Origin: Gammaproteobacteria bacterium
GTDB lineage: Bacteria > Pseudomonadota > Gammaproteobacteria > Pseudomonadales > Azotimanducaceae
Direction: 5' to 3'
Assembly (NCBI GenBank): GCA_009839505.1
Contig: VXPO01000093.1
Location: forward strand, 1 to 64,000
DNA length: 64,000 nucleotides
A program made the position numbers and the translations under genes. A model generated the notes under the pieces. That model worked only from the letters and a program-made list of their open reading frames with translations, had not been told where the DNA came from and made no database searches. This document shows, in pieces, positions 8,202 through 17,256 of this stretch; position 1 is the first letter of the stretch; each line of letters begins with the position of its first letter.

Positions 8202-9020
8202 TCAATCCCGGTAGTGCCGATGCAGGGGAGTGAGATCGTCGCCTTCCGGCGGATCGTTGCGGCGCCAGTTGCCGAGCTTGCCGCGGCATGGAATGCCGAT
8301 GTTGAGTACCCGTTCCGCCCCCTCCACCGTGCCGCAAGTCGACGGCACGTAGCGCATTGCCAGACCGCAGCGGCGGCGGTCCGAACGGTTTGCCTCGGAC
8401 CCGTGGATCAGTGTGCTGGTGTGGATGGAGACCTGTCCGGCTCTGAGGACGTTGTCCACGGGTTCGCCATGGCGCTCTGCATCCGGCACTTCCTGGTAGA
8501 GCACGAAATCTCCCTCCGCCTTTTGCCACTCCACCGCCCCAATGCGATGGCTACCGCGAACGAACCGAAGTGGCGAGTTGCCGTCGTCGACGTCGTCGAT
8601 GGCGAGCCAGACGGTGACGGTCATGGTCGGTCGCACCGGCCAGTAGGTGGCGTCCTGGTGCCAAGGCACGCGCTTGGGATCGCCGCCCATCTTGCAGAAG
8701 TAGTGCGTCGACCAGCACACGAAGTCGGGCCCGAGCAGATCCTCGACGTAGTCGAGGATCCTGGGATGCAACGCCATCTCCCAGATGCCGCGGCAGCGCA
8801 GGTGATAGCCGTCCAACGCGTAGGTGTTGCGACCGTCCTTCATCGCCTGCATCCGGGAAAGCAGTGACTCGAAGTAGCCCCGCGCCGCATCGACCTCCTC
8901 ACGGGTGAGCGCGTCGAGCGGACGTACGAAGCCGTCCGCATTGAATCGTCGGACCTGCTCGCCTGACAGCGTCTTCGCCCGTTCCGGCGGAGAAGGATGG
9001 AAGGCGATGGCATCGTCCAT
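8202..9020 (-). CDS. phytanoyl-CoA dioxygenase (PhyH) family protein
   Basis: The 272-residue protein carries the Fe-binding H121-Q-D123 (VPWHQDATYW), the distal H206 (LIHGSEANRS) and a nearby Arg that would bind 2-oxoglutarate. The fold and length match bacterial PhyH-like hydroxylases. It is the first gene of a minus-strand operon containing a second 2-oxoglutarate oxygenase (TauD-like), suggesting sequential oxidation of one substrate (inference). Its start faces the divergent sulfatase gene at 9100. Confidence 0.92.
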   Translation of the reverse strand: MDDAIAFHPSPPERAKTLSGEQVRRFNADGFVRPLDALTREEVDAARGYFESLLSRMQAMKDGRNTYALDGYHLRCRGIWEMALHPRILDYVEDLLGPDFVCWSTHYFCKMGGDPKRVPWHQDATYWPVRPTMTVTVWLAIDDVDDGNSPLRFVRGSHRIGAVEWQKAEGDFVLYQEVPDAERHGEPVDNVLRAGQVSIHTSTLIHGSEANRSDRRRCGLAMRYVPSTCGTVEGAERVLNIGIPCRGKLGNWRRNDPPEGDDLTPLHRHYRD

Positions 9021-9099
9021 GTGGCTGTCTTCTCTTTGGAGTCGCGGTCGGCTTGGCCGTGCGACACTAGCGTATCTCTACCCGGGATCGATCAGGGGC

Positions 9100-10479
9100 G
9101 TGCGGGCTAAACACAATATCCTCTTTCTGATGACCGATCAGCAGCGCTGGGACGCGATGGGTTGCAGCGGTGGTTGGGTTGACACGCCGAGCCTTGACCG
9201 AATCGCCGCCGAGGGCGTGCGTTTCAGCGATTGTGTTACGACGTCGCCGCTCTGCGTGCCCGCGCGGGTGACGCTGGCAACCGGTGCGTACCCGCACAAC
9301 AACGGTGTCTGGGGTCACATCCCGTATTCCGTACCTGCCCACACCGACAACTGGATGCGCGAGATCAGGAAACTCGGTTATCGAACGAGCCTGTTCGGCA
9401 AAACGCATCTGCATCCGCACGGTGCTTCCGACCTTCGAGACAAGGAGGATCTCCTGCACGCCCTAGGTCTGGACGACGTGGACGAGATCGGCGGCCCGCG
9501 CGCCTCCACGAGCGGGATGAGTCACATGACGGCGATGTGGGAGGCCAAGGGTCTGCTTGAAGCGTACCGCGAGGACTTCAGGGAGCGGTCGGCCAACAGG
9601 CCTTGGGTTGTTCGCCCTTCCGTTCTGCCGTTGGAGGATTACTACGACGTCTACGTGGGTCAGCAGGCCAAGCGTTACCTGTCGTCCTATGACCGGGACG
9701 AGCCTTGGTTCTGCTGGGTCAGCTGGGGTGGCCCGCACCAGCCCTGGGACACGCCGCAACCCTATGCCGGTCGATACGATCCGGAGTCGATGCCTCCTCC
9801 CGCAATGAACGAACCCGATGTGCCGAGGCCAAGGGGGCGGCTCGACCAGATGTTCGACAACATGCAGGGGCGTCCAGCGTTGGAGGCGCGCGACGTGCGT
9901 GCGATGCGCGCCGACTATGCCGGTAGCGTTTCACTGATCGACGACCAGATCGGCGAGATTCTCACCGTGATCGAGGAACGGGGTGAGATGGATTCGACGG
10001 TGGTCGCGTTCACGTCGGATCACGGCGAGATGAATGGCGACCACGGCCTGATCTCCAAGAGCAACTTCTACGACGGCGCGGTGCGCGTGCCGTTGATCGT
10101 CAGGACGCCGGGAGCCGAGCACTCGGGGATCGTCAACGACTCGCCGGCCGAAACCGTCGATCTCGGACCGACGCTGGTGGACCTCGCCGGCGGCGAGCTC
10201 CAGTACCGCCAGTTCGGCGTTTCGCTGACCGGTGCCTTCGACGGCAGCCGACATCGCGACGATGCGCTGTCGGAGATCATGGGCGAGTTCATGCTGATGG
10301 ACGACGAGTGGAAGATCGGGCTCAACAGGGAGGGTGAGACCTACATGCTCTTCGACCGCAACAACGATCCCGACGAGGAACGGAATCTTGCGGGCTTGAG
10401 TGAGTACCGAAGCGATGCGGACGCGCTGCGGCTCAGGATTCTCGAGCGGATTGCCCAGAGCCAGTTGCACGAGTACTAA
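9100..10479 (+). CDS. sulfatase, cytoplasmic type
   Basis: The 459-residue alkaline-phosphatase-superfamily sulfatase begins NILFLMTDQQRWDAMG, with metal-binding DQ in the typical N-terminal strand. C52-V-P-A-R56 is the formylglycine-generating core, TSDHGEMNGDHG holds the second metal-binding Asp/His, and K in SKSNFYDG follows. There is no signal peptide. GTG 9100 is chosen because family proteins begin just before NILF; upstream codons are antisense to the PhyH gene. The stop overlaps the next gene by one base. It requires a formylglycine-generating enzyme, not in this window. Confidence 0.9.
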   Translation: MRAKHNILFLMTDQQRWDAMGCSGGWVDTPSLDRIAAEGVRFSDCVTTSPLCVPARVTLATGAYPHNNGVWGHIPYSVPAHTDNWMREIRKLGYRTSLFGKTHLHPHGASDLRDKEDLLHALGLDDVDEIGGPRASTSGMSHMTAMWEAKGLLEAYREDFRERSANRPWVVRPSVLPLEDYYDVYVGQQAKRYLSSYDRDEPWFCWVSWGGPHQPWDTPQPYAGRYDPESMPPPAMNEPDVPRPRGRLDQMFDNMQGRPALEARDVRAMRADYAGSVSLIDDQIGEILTVIEERGEMDSTVVAFTSDHGEMNGDHGLISKSNFYDGAVRVPLIVRTPGAEHSGIVNDSPAETVDLGPTLVDLAGGELQYRQFGVSLTGAFDGSRHRDDALSEIMGEFMLMDDEWKIGLNREGETYMLFDRNNDPDEERNLAGLSEYRSDADALRLRILERIAQSQLHEY

Positions 10480-11093
10480 TGGGTTTCTACAGCAACCGAA
10501 TCCTGCCCCATTGCATCGATATGGGGTGTGCCGCCAAACCCATTGGCAGGCAGCGCGAGAAGGTGGTCCCGCAGGCGGAAGGTCGGATTCTCGAGGTGGG
10601 CATGGGTTCCGGCCTCAACATCCCTTTCTATGCCGTGGACAAAGTCGAGCTGGTCTGGGGTCTGGAGCCATCGGCAGGCATGCGCGAGAAGGCCCGGGCC
10701 CGGGTCGAGGCCGCGCCGTTCGAGTTGCGCTGGCTCGACGTTCCGGGCGAGGAGATCCCGCTCGATGACAACAGTGCCGACACCGTCGTACTCACCTATA
10801 CGCTGTGCACGATCCCCGGTTGGAAAGCGGCGCTCGGGCAGATGCGGCGCGTACTCAAACCGGGCGGCAAGCTGCTGTTCAGCGAACACGGTCAAGCCCC
10901 GGACGACGATGTCCGCCGCTGGCAGGACCGCATCGACCCAATCTGGACGAGGCTCGCCGGCGGTTGCCACTTGAACCGCGACATTCCCGGCCTGCTTGCC
11001 CAGGGCGGCTTCGACATCCGTCGGCTCGAGACGATGTACCTGCCCTCTACACCGAGGATTGCGGGGTTCACCTACTGGGGATACGCCGCCTGA
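10479..11093 (+). CDS. class I SAM-dependent methyltransferase
   Basis: The 204-residue protein has SAM-binding motif I (ILEVGMGSGLN), an acidic motif II (GLEPSAGM) and the post-motif LKPGGKLLFSEHG typical of methyltransferase type 11 folds. The N-terminus (MGFYSNRILP) and the pattern TLCTIPGW resemble METTL7-like small-molecule methyltransferases. The ATG overlaps the sulfatase stop by one base, so translation is coupled. The substrate is unknown. Confidence 0.9.
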   Translation: MGFYSNRILPHCIDMGCAAKPIGRQREKVVPQAEGRILEVGMGSGLNIPFYAVDKVELVWGLEPSAGMREKARARVEAAPFELRWLDVPGEEIPLDDNSADTVVLTYTLCTIPGWKAALGQMRRVLKPGGKLLFSEHGQAPDDDVRRWQDRIDPIWTRLAGGCHLNRDIPGLLAQGGFDIRRLETMYLPSTPRIAGFTYWGYAA

Positions 11094-11147
11094 GGTGGGC
11101 TCGTTCTGTATGGTTGCCCTTTTGAGCCGAACACAGGAGCGCGGCCG

Positions 11148-11609
11148 ATGGCACCCATCAGCGAGCAGGAAATCCACAACCGATGTGAACGGCTTGTCTA
11201 CGAGTTCTTGCAGCTACTCGAAGGCGAGCAGGCCAAGACCGCTGATCTCTTCACCGAGGATGGACAGGCGTTCCGATATGTGGGACGCGAAAGGATCCGC
11301 GAACACTTCGCGGAAATCGCTGCCGTCGATGACAACCTCAACGTGCTCCTTTGCAGCAATCTGCTAATCGATGTCGATGACGAAGACCATGCGAGGGCCA
11401 CCAACTACGTGACGCACTACGTTGCGGATCGCCAAGACGAGGGCTTGACCGACCCCGAAGGCGCCCGAATCGGTGGTGAACTCGATACGGCGAGATCTAT
11501 CACCCGGTGGTTCTGGGAGTTCAGGCGTGTCGACGACGAGTGGTTGGTCTCGAAGATCGGGTATCCGGAACCGGTGCTGCTTCGAAAGGACGTGATCGAC
11601 GACCTCTAG
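11148..11609 (+). CDS. NTF2/SnoaL-like domain protein
   Basis: The 153-residue protein has the N-terminal helix (CERLVYEFLQLLEGEQ), DLFTEDG turn and terminal strands (RWFWEFRRVDDEWLVSKI) diagnostic of the SnoaL-like fold. It could be an isomerase, a dehydratase or a ring-hydroxylating-dioxygenase beta-like scaffold. It lies 54 bases after the methyltransferase gene on the same strand and may be co-transcribed. Confidence 0.82.
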   Translation: MAPISEQEIHNRCERLVYEFLQLLEGEQAKTADLFTEDGQAFRYVGRERIREHFAEIAAVDDNLNVLLCSNLLIDVDDEDHARATNYVTHYVADRQDEGLTDPEGARIGGELDTARSITRWFWEFRRVDDEWLVSKIGYPEPVLLRKDVIDDL

Positions 11610-11902
11610 GGATGCGGGACAGATACTCCGTTTCGCTGTCTGGCAGTCATCGGCGCCTCGCCGACGCGCCATAGCCGGCGTCACTGATAATCTCGGGCCC
11701 TAGCGATATGATTGAAGCGCACTAGTGTGCCGCTTCCAAGTAACATGGCATTGGGGGGCAACAGACTGTGATCGGCTTAATTCGGGCAAGTGCCTGTTTT
11801 CTGGGCGGCACATCCTCGCTTTGCATTGCGCCATGCCAGGGGTAACGCCACACAGATTGTCACGGTAGTTCGGAATTTGAACACTAGGCTGCAGGAGCGA
11901 TC
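11610..11902. other. intergenic region without recognisable genes
   Basis: About 290 bases separate the SnoaL-like gene from the repeat-protein gene. The region is noticeably more AT-rich near 11700-11780 and probably holds the promoter of the 11903 gene. An AGGAG ribosome-binding site lies at 11893-11897. I see no hairpin terminator or RNA gene. Confidence 0.4.
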
Positions 11903-12817
11903 ATGAGGAACCTGATTGTTGCTCTCTTCTCCCTGGCCGCTGCCCCGAGCACCATTGCCGCCGAGGAGACGACCCCGGCCCACGTCTACCAGGCGGTCGT
12001 GCAACTCGGAGGGGATGTGGACCTCGTTCGCGAGGTTATGGGCCGGCCCGAGTCGACCATCGATCCGTGGATCGTCGTCGAGGCCCAACCGAGGCACGTC
12101 TTCTACCAGGCGCAGACCTTGTTTCGCAAAGCCAATCGACTGGCGGTCGAGCTGGCGAACGCGGAACGTGTTGGACCGCTCCCGGTGCCCGAGGATGAGA
12201 TCAAGCCCGCGATGGTGCTCGGCGTCATCGGTCGGGCGCGCGAGCAGATCGACGCCGTGCGCGGCGAACTCGGGATCACCTACCGGGCAGAGACCCCGCG
12301 ACTCGACGTCGACCGGCAGCCTGCCGATGTTCTGCGGGAGGTCGTCCAGACCAGCCGGCAGCTGAATTTCCTCATCGACAGGAAGTTCAGGCCGGAGGAC
12401 GTCTACGGGCGTCTCGAGTATGCGGCGGCCTACGTTGCGGGCGCGTTGACCGGGGACGATGGAGAACCCGAATACGGTGAACTTCCACCGTTCGAGTCCG
12501 GCAAGGTGCCGGCGGACGTCTACCGTCGGGTTCTCGAGTGCCTGGAACTCGCGACGGTGATTGGCGAACGGCGCGGAGTGGACGTCCTGAAGCTGAACCT
12601 GCGCCGTGAGCTTCGGCGTCGCGACATCGCCCCGGCCGATGTCTACGACTTGGCGACGACGCTCTTGTCCGAGGTCGCCTACCTGACATTGGTTCTCGAC
12701 GCCAAGGACGTCGGGGCGCCGCCGATCGAACGGCCAAAGCACATCTTCCCGTCGCACGTTTATCAGATCGCCGGCATGCTGCAGGACGAACTGGCACGCT
12801 TGGAAGAACGTATGTAG
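11903..12817 (+). CDS. secreted protein built of eight helical repeats
   Basis: The 304-residue product has a signal peptide ending TIAA-EE (about residue 20). The mature part consists of eight units beginning P-x-[HDM]-V-[YFL], with the Pro at residues 25, 63, 102, 140, 164, 203, 244 and 283. Spacing is 38-41 residues except one short unit of 24. Each unit continues as an amphipathic helix rich in Leu/Ala, for example PADVYRRVLECLELATVIGE. I do not recognise a named family. An alpha-solenoid-like periplasmic scaffold is inferred. A good AGGAG site precedes the ATG. Confidence 0.8.
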   Translation: MRNLIVALFSLAAAPSTIAAEETTPAHVYQAVVQLGGDVDLVREVMGRPESTIDPWIVVEAQPRHVFYQAQTLFRKANRLAVELANAERVGPLPVPEDEIKPAMVLGVIGRAREQIDAVRGELGITYRAETPRLDVDRQPADVLREVVQTSRQLNFLIDRKFRPEDVYGRLEYAAAYVAGALTGDDGEPEYGELPPFESGKVPADVYRRVLECLELATVIGERRGVDVLKLNLRRELRRRDIAPADVYDLATTLLSEVAYLTLVLDAKDVGAPPIERPKHIFPSHVYQIAGMLQDELARLEERM

Positions 12818-12919
12818 TCACCTGCCAGGACGACCAGACTCTGGACCTGGCGCTTCGAACTGCACGCCTCGTACGTTCTCTTGTCGACGTACGAGCAAAG
12901 AACCTAGAGGTCGATTGCG

Positions 12920-13927
12920 ATGCCCTACCCTGAGAACGCCCCGTTGGAAGAGTGGCTTGCCCGAGAAACACGGGAGGAGGTGTTGGAGCCGGACTTGCCG
13001 ATCATCGATCCCCATCACCACCTGTGGGACATGCGCGGCACGGATGCGCCGTGGGAGCAGAAGGTGTACTTCTGCGAGGAGATGTCGGAGGAGATCCGTA
13101 CCTCCGGCCACAACGTCGTACAGACGGTGTTCGCCCAGTGCGGCGCATTCTACCGGGCCGACGGCCCGGAGGAGATGCGCTGCGTCGGCGAGACGGAGTT
13201 CGTTCACGGCATCGCCGCGATGAGCCGGTCCGGCAAGTACGGCAGCATGCGGCTGTGCACGGGCATCTTCAGCGCCGCGGACCTCCGCCTCGGCAAGGCC
13301 GTGGAGCCCGTGCTGCAGGCGCATCTCGCCGCGTCGCCCAACTTCCGCGGCGTTCGCACCCCCTTTCCCTCGGACCTCAACGCCCAGTTCCTGGAAGGCT
13401 ATGGGCTGCTCGGAAAGTACGACCTGAGCTTCGACAACTACTCGCCCGACTTTGGGCGGTTGCCTACGCTTGCCAAGCTGGCGCAGGCGCACCCGGACGT
13501 CCCCATCATCGTCAACCACCTCGGCGGCAAGATCGATCCCGACGCGGACCAAGAGACGATCTCACGGTGGCAGGCGTGCATCGACTCGATCGCCGCCTGT
13601 CCCAACGCCGTCGTCAAGTGCGGCGGCGCCCAGCAACGGGTCGGCCTGTCCTGGGAGCCGCCGTTCCACATGCACCAGCGCGAGGAAGGCCCCTTGGGGT
13701 CCGAGGAGCTGTGCGAACTGCTCTTTGGGCACTACCGCTACGCCATCGATGCCTTTGGCCCGGACCGTTGCATGTTCGAAAGCAACTTTCCGGTGGACAA
13801 GGAATCGGTTTCCTACCGCACGCTGTGGAACCTGATGAAGCGCATCGCCCGGAAGATGGGCTTGAGCGATACGGAAAAGGCGTCGATCTTCAGCGGCACC
13901 GCCGCGCGAGTCTATGGGCTGACGTAG
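12920..13927 (+). CDS. amidohydrolase-2 family hydrolase
   Basis: The 335-residue TIM-barrel metal hydrolase has the first-strand HxH in IIDPHHHLWD, a later His in IIVNHLGGKI, and the closing SNFPVDK motif where Asp/Asn sits at the barrel mouth. This subfamily includes lactonases and decarboxylases such as 2-pyrone-4,6-dicarboxylate hydrolase relatives. The reaction here cannot be fixed. It is about 100 bases downstream of the repeat-protein gene. Confidence 0.9.
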   Translation: MPYPENAPLEEWLARETREEVLEPDLPIIDPHHHLWDMRGTDAPWEQKVYFCEEMSEEIRTSGHNVVQTVFAQCGAFYRADGPEEMRCVGETEFVHGIAAMSRSGKYGSMRLCTGIFSAADLRLGKAVEPVLQAHLAASPNFRGVRTPFPSDLNAQFLEGYGLLGKYDLSFDNYSPDFGRLPTLAKLAQAHPDVPIIVNHLGGKIDPDADQETISRWQACIDSIAACPNAVVKCGGAQQRVGLSWEPPFHMHQREEGPLGSEELCELLFGHYRYAIDAFGPDRCMFESNFPVDKESVSYRTLWNLMKRIARKMGLSDTEKASIFSGTAARVYGLT

Positions 13928-14080
13928 TGCCGCCCGGCAGAGCCGTCGAATCAGTGAATTCCTACACGCCTTATGGCAGTACGCCTACAACGATCCCTTG
14001 ACGACGGGGGTATGGTAGTGAGGCTTCGGCATAGGTCGCCATTGGCCGCTTTCGTGGCCGTCTCGTCCGGAATAGCAGTC

Positions 14081-14443
14081 ATGGAATTACAAGCTCTCGC
14101 GCTCGGCATCACCCAGATCACCGCCGTTGTTGCGATGGCGTTCTTTCTCTGGCACGTGTTCAGCAAGAGATTCGACGCCATCGATTCCCGTTTCGAACAG
14201 GTCGATGACCGCTTCAAGAAGGTGGACGAGCGGTTCGAGAAGGTGGACCAGCGGTTCGAGAAGGTGGACGAGCGATTCGAGCGGGTGAACGAACGATTCG
14301 ACAAGCTCGCGGCGGACATGGAACGCCGGCTGGGCGACTTGTCGAAGGACCACCAGAGCCTTGCCCGCGAGCTGTCGGAGTTTCGCGGAGAGATGCGCGG
14401 ACGGTTGGATGCGATGATGCCTCGACCTGCGACTGATCTCTGA
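14081..14443 (+). CDS. membrane-anchored coiled-coil protein with RFxxVD heptads
   Basis: The ATG at 14081 gives 120 residues: a hydrophobic helix (GITQITAVVAMAFFLWHVF) followed by seven consecutive seven-residue units of the form RFxxVDx (residues 30-78) and a basic C-terminal helix. This predicts an inner-membrane anchor with a long coiled coil. Family members of this design (hemolysin XhlA-like or DUF1640-like) exist, but I cannot assign one. The 14168-14314 DNA is correspondingly repetitive. Confidence 0.75.
   Translation: MELQALALGITQITAVVAMAFFLWHVFSKRFDAIDSRFEQVDDRFKKVDERFEKVDQRFEKVDERFERVNERFDKLAADMERRLGDLSKDHQSLARELSEFRGEMRGRLDAMMPRPATDL
14168..14314 (+). repeat. tandem 21-base coding repeat
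   Basis: Seven tandem 21-base units encode RFxxVDx heptads; the middle units (about 14210-14290) are nearly identical at DNA level, implying slippage or unequal crossing over. Confidence 0.8.
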
Positions 14444-14481
14444 CAGCCTGTTGGACTTCGCCGCACCAGCGGCCACCGGCA

Positions 14482-15312
14482 ATGACGAGGAACACCTTCT
14501 ACGCCGACCATTGGCGCGTGATCGACACCGAGCGCTTTGCCCGCTACGAACGCATGTTCATGTGGCGCGAGGGGCATGCGGCGCTGCTCGAACCCCTCGA
14601 TCTGCGTTCCGGATCCCGCGTGTTGGACTACGGCTGCGGACCGGGATTCGTGACGGAGGGGATCGCCGGGATCGTCGGTTCCACGGGACACGCGTACGGC
14701 GTGGATCTCAACCCGCGGTTCGTCGCCAATGCGACGGATCGCGCGGGAGAGTCAGCCCATGTCTCCTTCCACCTCGTGGACGGGAACCGCATACCGCTCG
14801 CCGATGGCACCGTGGATCGCCTGCTCTGCAAGAACGTCCTGGAGTACGTTGCGGATGTGAAGACCACGCTCGCCGAGTTCCACCGCGTCCTCGAACCCGG
14901 TGGCAGACTCCTGTTGATCGACAGCGACTGGAGTTTCGTCGTCGTAGAGCCTTGGGGCGCGGCGCGCACGAGACGCTTCTTCGATGCGGCGAGTCCCGCC
15001 TTTAAGGAACCGGAAATCGGCCGAAAACTGCGAGGACATCTCCTCGGAGCGGGGTTCGGCGATGTCGAAGTCAACGTACAGGCCGGCGTGGACACCGAGG
15101 GCGGCAGTCTGCTCGTGCTGCGCAACATGGCGAGCTACGCCCGCAACTTCGACGCGATTCCGCCCGACGAGATCGACGCGATGCTCGCCGAAGCCGAAGC
15201 GGCAGCCGAGACGGGCGGGTACCTGTTCTGCCTGCCCCAGTTCCTGGCGACGGCGGTTCGTTCCGACTTGGAACGACGTGTTGAAGCGCGCCCGAGGGTG
15301 ATGGACCGGTAG
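14482..15312 (+). CDS. class I SAM-dependent methyltransferase
   Basis: The 276-residue protein has motif I (VLDYGCGPGFVTEG), an acidic GVDLNPRF, motif LADGTVDRLLCKNVLEY and LEPGGRLLLIDSDW, all typical of UbiE/Methyltransf_11 enzymes acting on small molecules. The C-terminal 100 residues form a substrate lid. It follows the coiled-coil gene by 38 bases. The substrate is unknown. Confidence 0.9.
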   Translation: MTRNTFYADHWRVIDTERFARYERMFMWREGHAALLEPLDLRSGSRVLDYGCGPGFVTEGIAGIVGSTGHAYGVDLNPRFVANATDRAGESAHVSFHLVDGNRIPLADGTVDRLLCKNVLEYVADVKTTLAEFHRVLEPGGRLLLIDSDWSFVVVEPWGAARTRRFFDAASPAFKEPEIGRKLRGHLLGAGFGDVEVNVQAGVDTEGGSLLVLRNMASYARNFDAIPPDEIDAMLAEAEAAAETGGYLFCLPQFLATAVRSDLERRVEARPRVMDR

Positions 15313-15353
15313 CGGCTAAAGTTCGATCAGCATTGGCGAAGACCCTTTCGGCG

Positions 15354-16130
15354 CTACCAGTTCTCCACCCAGGGGCGCAGGACGACTTCGAACGCCCAGG
15401 TCGAGCGGTGCTGCCGGTGAAGCTGAAGGTAAGTCTCGGCGATGCGCTCGGGGTCGGCCATGTTGTCGTCCACCGATGTTCCGGCCATGCGGTGCGCGCG
15501 GGTGCCGTCCGCCTGCGTCCAGCCAATGGCGGCGTCGATGGGCACCTGCGCGACGTGGATGCCTTGCCGCATGAGTTCCCTCGCCATGCTCTGCGCGAGT
15601 CCCGACTTCGCCTGGCAGGCCATGGCGAACGCGCCGCTTCTCGGGTAGCCCTTCATGGCGGCGCTGGCGTTGGTGAAGATGATGGTTCCGCGATGACCCG
15701 CTCCCGCGGCATCCGGCGGACCGTCCAGCATCCGTTTCGTCGCCTGCTGCGCGACCAGGAAGGCGCTGTAGGCCGAGTTCATCACCACGTCGCGAACGAG
15801 GTCCGGATCCGCCTCGGCGATCCCCTTGCGGAAGATGCCGGGCATCCTGCCGTCGATGTTGTGGACCACCAGCGTCGGACTGCCGAGCTCCGCTGTTACG
15901 GTCTCGAACAAGCCGTCGACGGCGGCGGGATCGGCGGCGTCGCAGCCGTAGTTCCTCACGTCGAAACGGTCGGCCAGTTCGACGAGCACCGGCTTGTCCG
16001 GTGTGCGCGCCGCGACCGCGACGCGCATGCCGTTGTCGCTGAACAGGCGTGCGCAGCTTGCACTGATGCCGGGTCCGCCGCCGACGATCAGGGCGGTTTC
16101 CCCGCTCCGGTCGCTGTCTTGTGATGTCAT
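15354..16130 (-). CDS. SDR-fold protein lacking catalytic tyrosine
   Basis: The 258-residue protein has a Rossmann signature shifted to GGGPGI (17-22) and the SDR strand order. The usual NNAG is HNID (90-93), a Ser remains at 156 and Lys at 175, but the position four residues before that Lys is Ala171 instead of Tyr. A classical SDR reaction is therefore unlikely; it may bind nucleotide or act by another mechanism. It is divergent from the aldo/keto reductase at 16239. Confidence 0.85.
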   Translation of the reverse strand: MTSQDSDRSGETALIVGGGPGISASCARLFSDNGMRVAVAARTPDKPVLVELADRFDVRNYGCDAADPAAVDGLFETVTAELGSPTLVVHNIDGRMPGIFRKGIAEADPDLVRDVVMNSAYSAFLVAQQATKRMLDGPPDAAGAGHRGTIIFTNASAAMKGYPRSGAFAMACQAKSGLAQSMARELMRQGIHVAQVPIDAAIGWTQADGTRAHRMAGTSVDDNMADPERIAETYLQLHRQHRSTWAFEVVLRPWVENW

Positions 16131-16238
16131 GTTGTCTCCTTCGTCCCAAGCGAAGACCGGCCACGCCCTCTATTGTATGGTCCACCGCAAGCTAGCCCGC
16201 ATCGCCGCATGTCTGTCGGGCTTGTTGAGGAGGCCTCA

Positions 16239-17246
16239 ATGGAACAGCGCAACTTCGGCGACACCGACCTCAAGTGTTCGGTGGTCGGCTTCGGCACCTG
16301 GGAGATGGGAGCCACGCAGTACGGCGACATCGACATCACGGAGGCGGTTCGCACCGTCGAGATGGCCGTCGACCACGGCATCACCCTGTTCGACACGGCG
16401 GAGGTCTACGGCCCGTTCACGTCGGAGGAACTGCTGGCGCGGGGTTTGGGGGCTCGGCGCAAGGACGTGGTGGTGGTCACCAAGGTCGGCTTCGCCTATC
16501 GGGAAGACGCCAAAGCACGCGGCCGTGCGGCGATTGCCGGACGGGACGCCTCGGCGACACACGTCGCAGCCCACGCGGAGCAGTGCCTAGCTCGCCTAGA
16601 CACCGACTACATCGATCTCTTGTTGATCCACTGGCCGGATCACAAGACACCCCACGACGAGACGATGGGTGCCCTCGAGGCACTCAAGCAGGCGGGAAAG
16701 ATCCGCCACTACGGCGTCTCCAACTACGACGTACCGATGCTGCAGGAGTGCGAGCGCCACGGACACTTGACGGCGAACCAGGTGGGCTACCACCTGTTCG
16801 ATCGACGCATGGAGGCCGCGGTGCTGCCGTATTGCCGCGAAGCTGGCATCGGCTACATGGCCTACGGCAGTCTAGGCTTCGGACTCCTGACCGGCGCTTT
16901 CACGCCCGAGACCAAATTCGTCGACTGGGATTGGCGCAGCGGCGGCTCGGCATTCGGCTTGCCGTTGTTCGAGGGCGAGACCTTCCTCGCGGAACTGCGG
17001 GTCGTTGAGAAACTCAAGACATTCGCCGCCGACCACGGCAGGACGGTCGCGCAACTGGCCATCGCCTGGGTGCTCGGCCACCCGGCCATGACCGTGGGCC
17101 TGGTCGGCATGCGCAACGAACGCGAGCTCGTGGAGAACACGGCGGCGGCCGATTGGCGGTTGAGCGAGGATGACCGACGCGTCATCGATGGCTTTTTCGA
17201 AGAGGAAGGCGTAGCGACCTACGTGGACGCTCCCCAGGCGCGGTGA
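16239..17246 (+). CDS. aldo/keto reductase
   Basis: The 335-residue (beta/alpha)8 NADPH-dependent enzyme shows the catalytic tetrad: D52 and Y57 (FDTAEVYG), K82 (VVTKVGF) and His in LLIHWPD. The C-terminal segment AIAWVLGHPAMTVGLVGMRN is the coenzyme-binding region. It should reduce an aldehyde or sugar carbonyl. The start at 16239 has a GAGGAGG ribosome-binding site 5 bases upstream. It is convergent with the propeller gene at 17257, 10 bases apart. Confidence 0.93.
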   Translation: MEQRNFGDTDLKCSVVGFGTWEMGATQYGDIDITEAVRTVEMAVDHGITLFDTAEVYGPFTSEELLARGLGARRKDVVVVTKVGFAYREDAKARGRAAIAGRDASATHVAAHAEQCLARLDTDYIDLLLIHWPDHKTPHDETMGALEALKQAGKIRHYGVSNYDVPMLQECERHGHLTANQVGYHLFDRRMEAAVLPYCREAGIGYMAYGSLGFGLLTGAFTPETKFVDWDWRSGGSAFGLPLFEGETFLAELRVVEKLKTFAADHGRTVAQLAIAWVLGHPAMTVGLVGMRNERELVENTAAADWRLSEDDRRVIDGFFEEEGVATYVDAPQAR

Positions 17247-17256
17247 CGGCAACGGC

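Noticed and set aside
14168..14314. Tandem 21-base units as a CRISPR-like or minisatellite array
   Set aside because: They are in frame, without spacers, and encode coiled-coil heptads.
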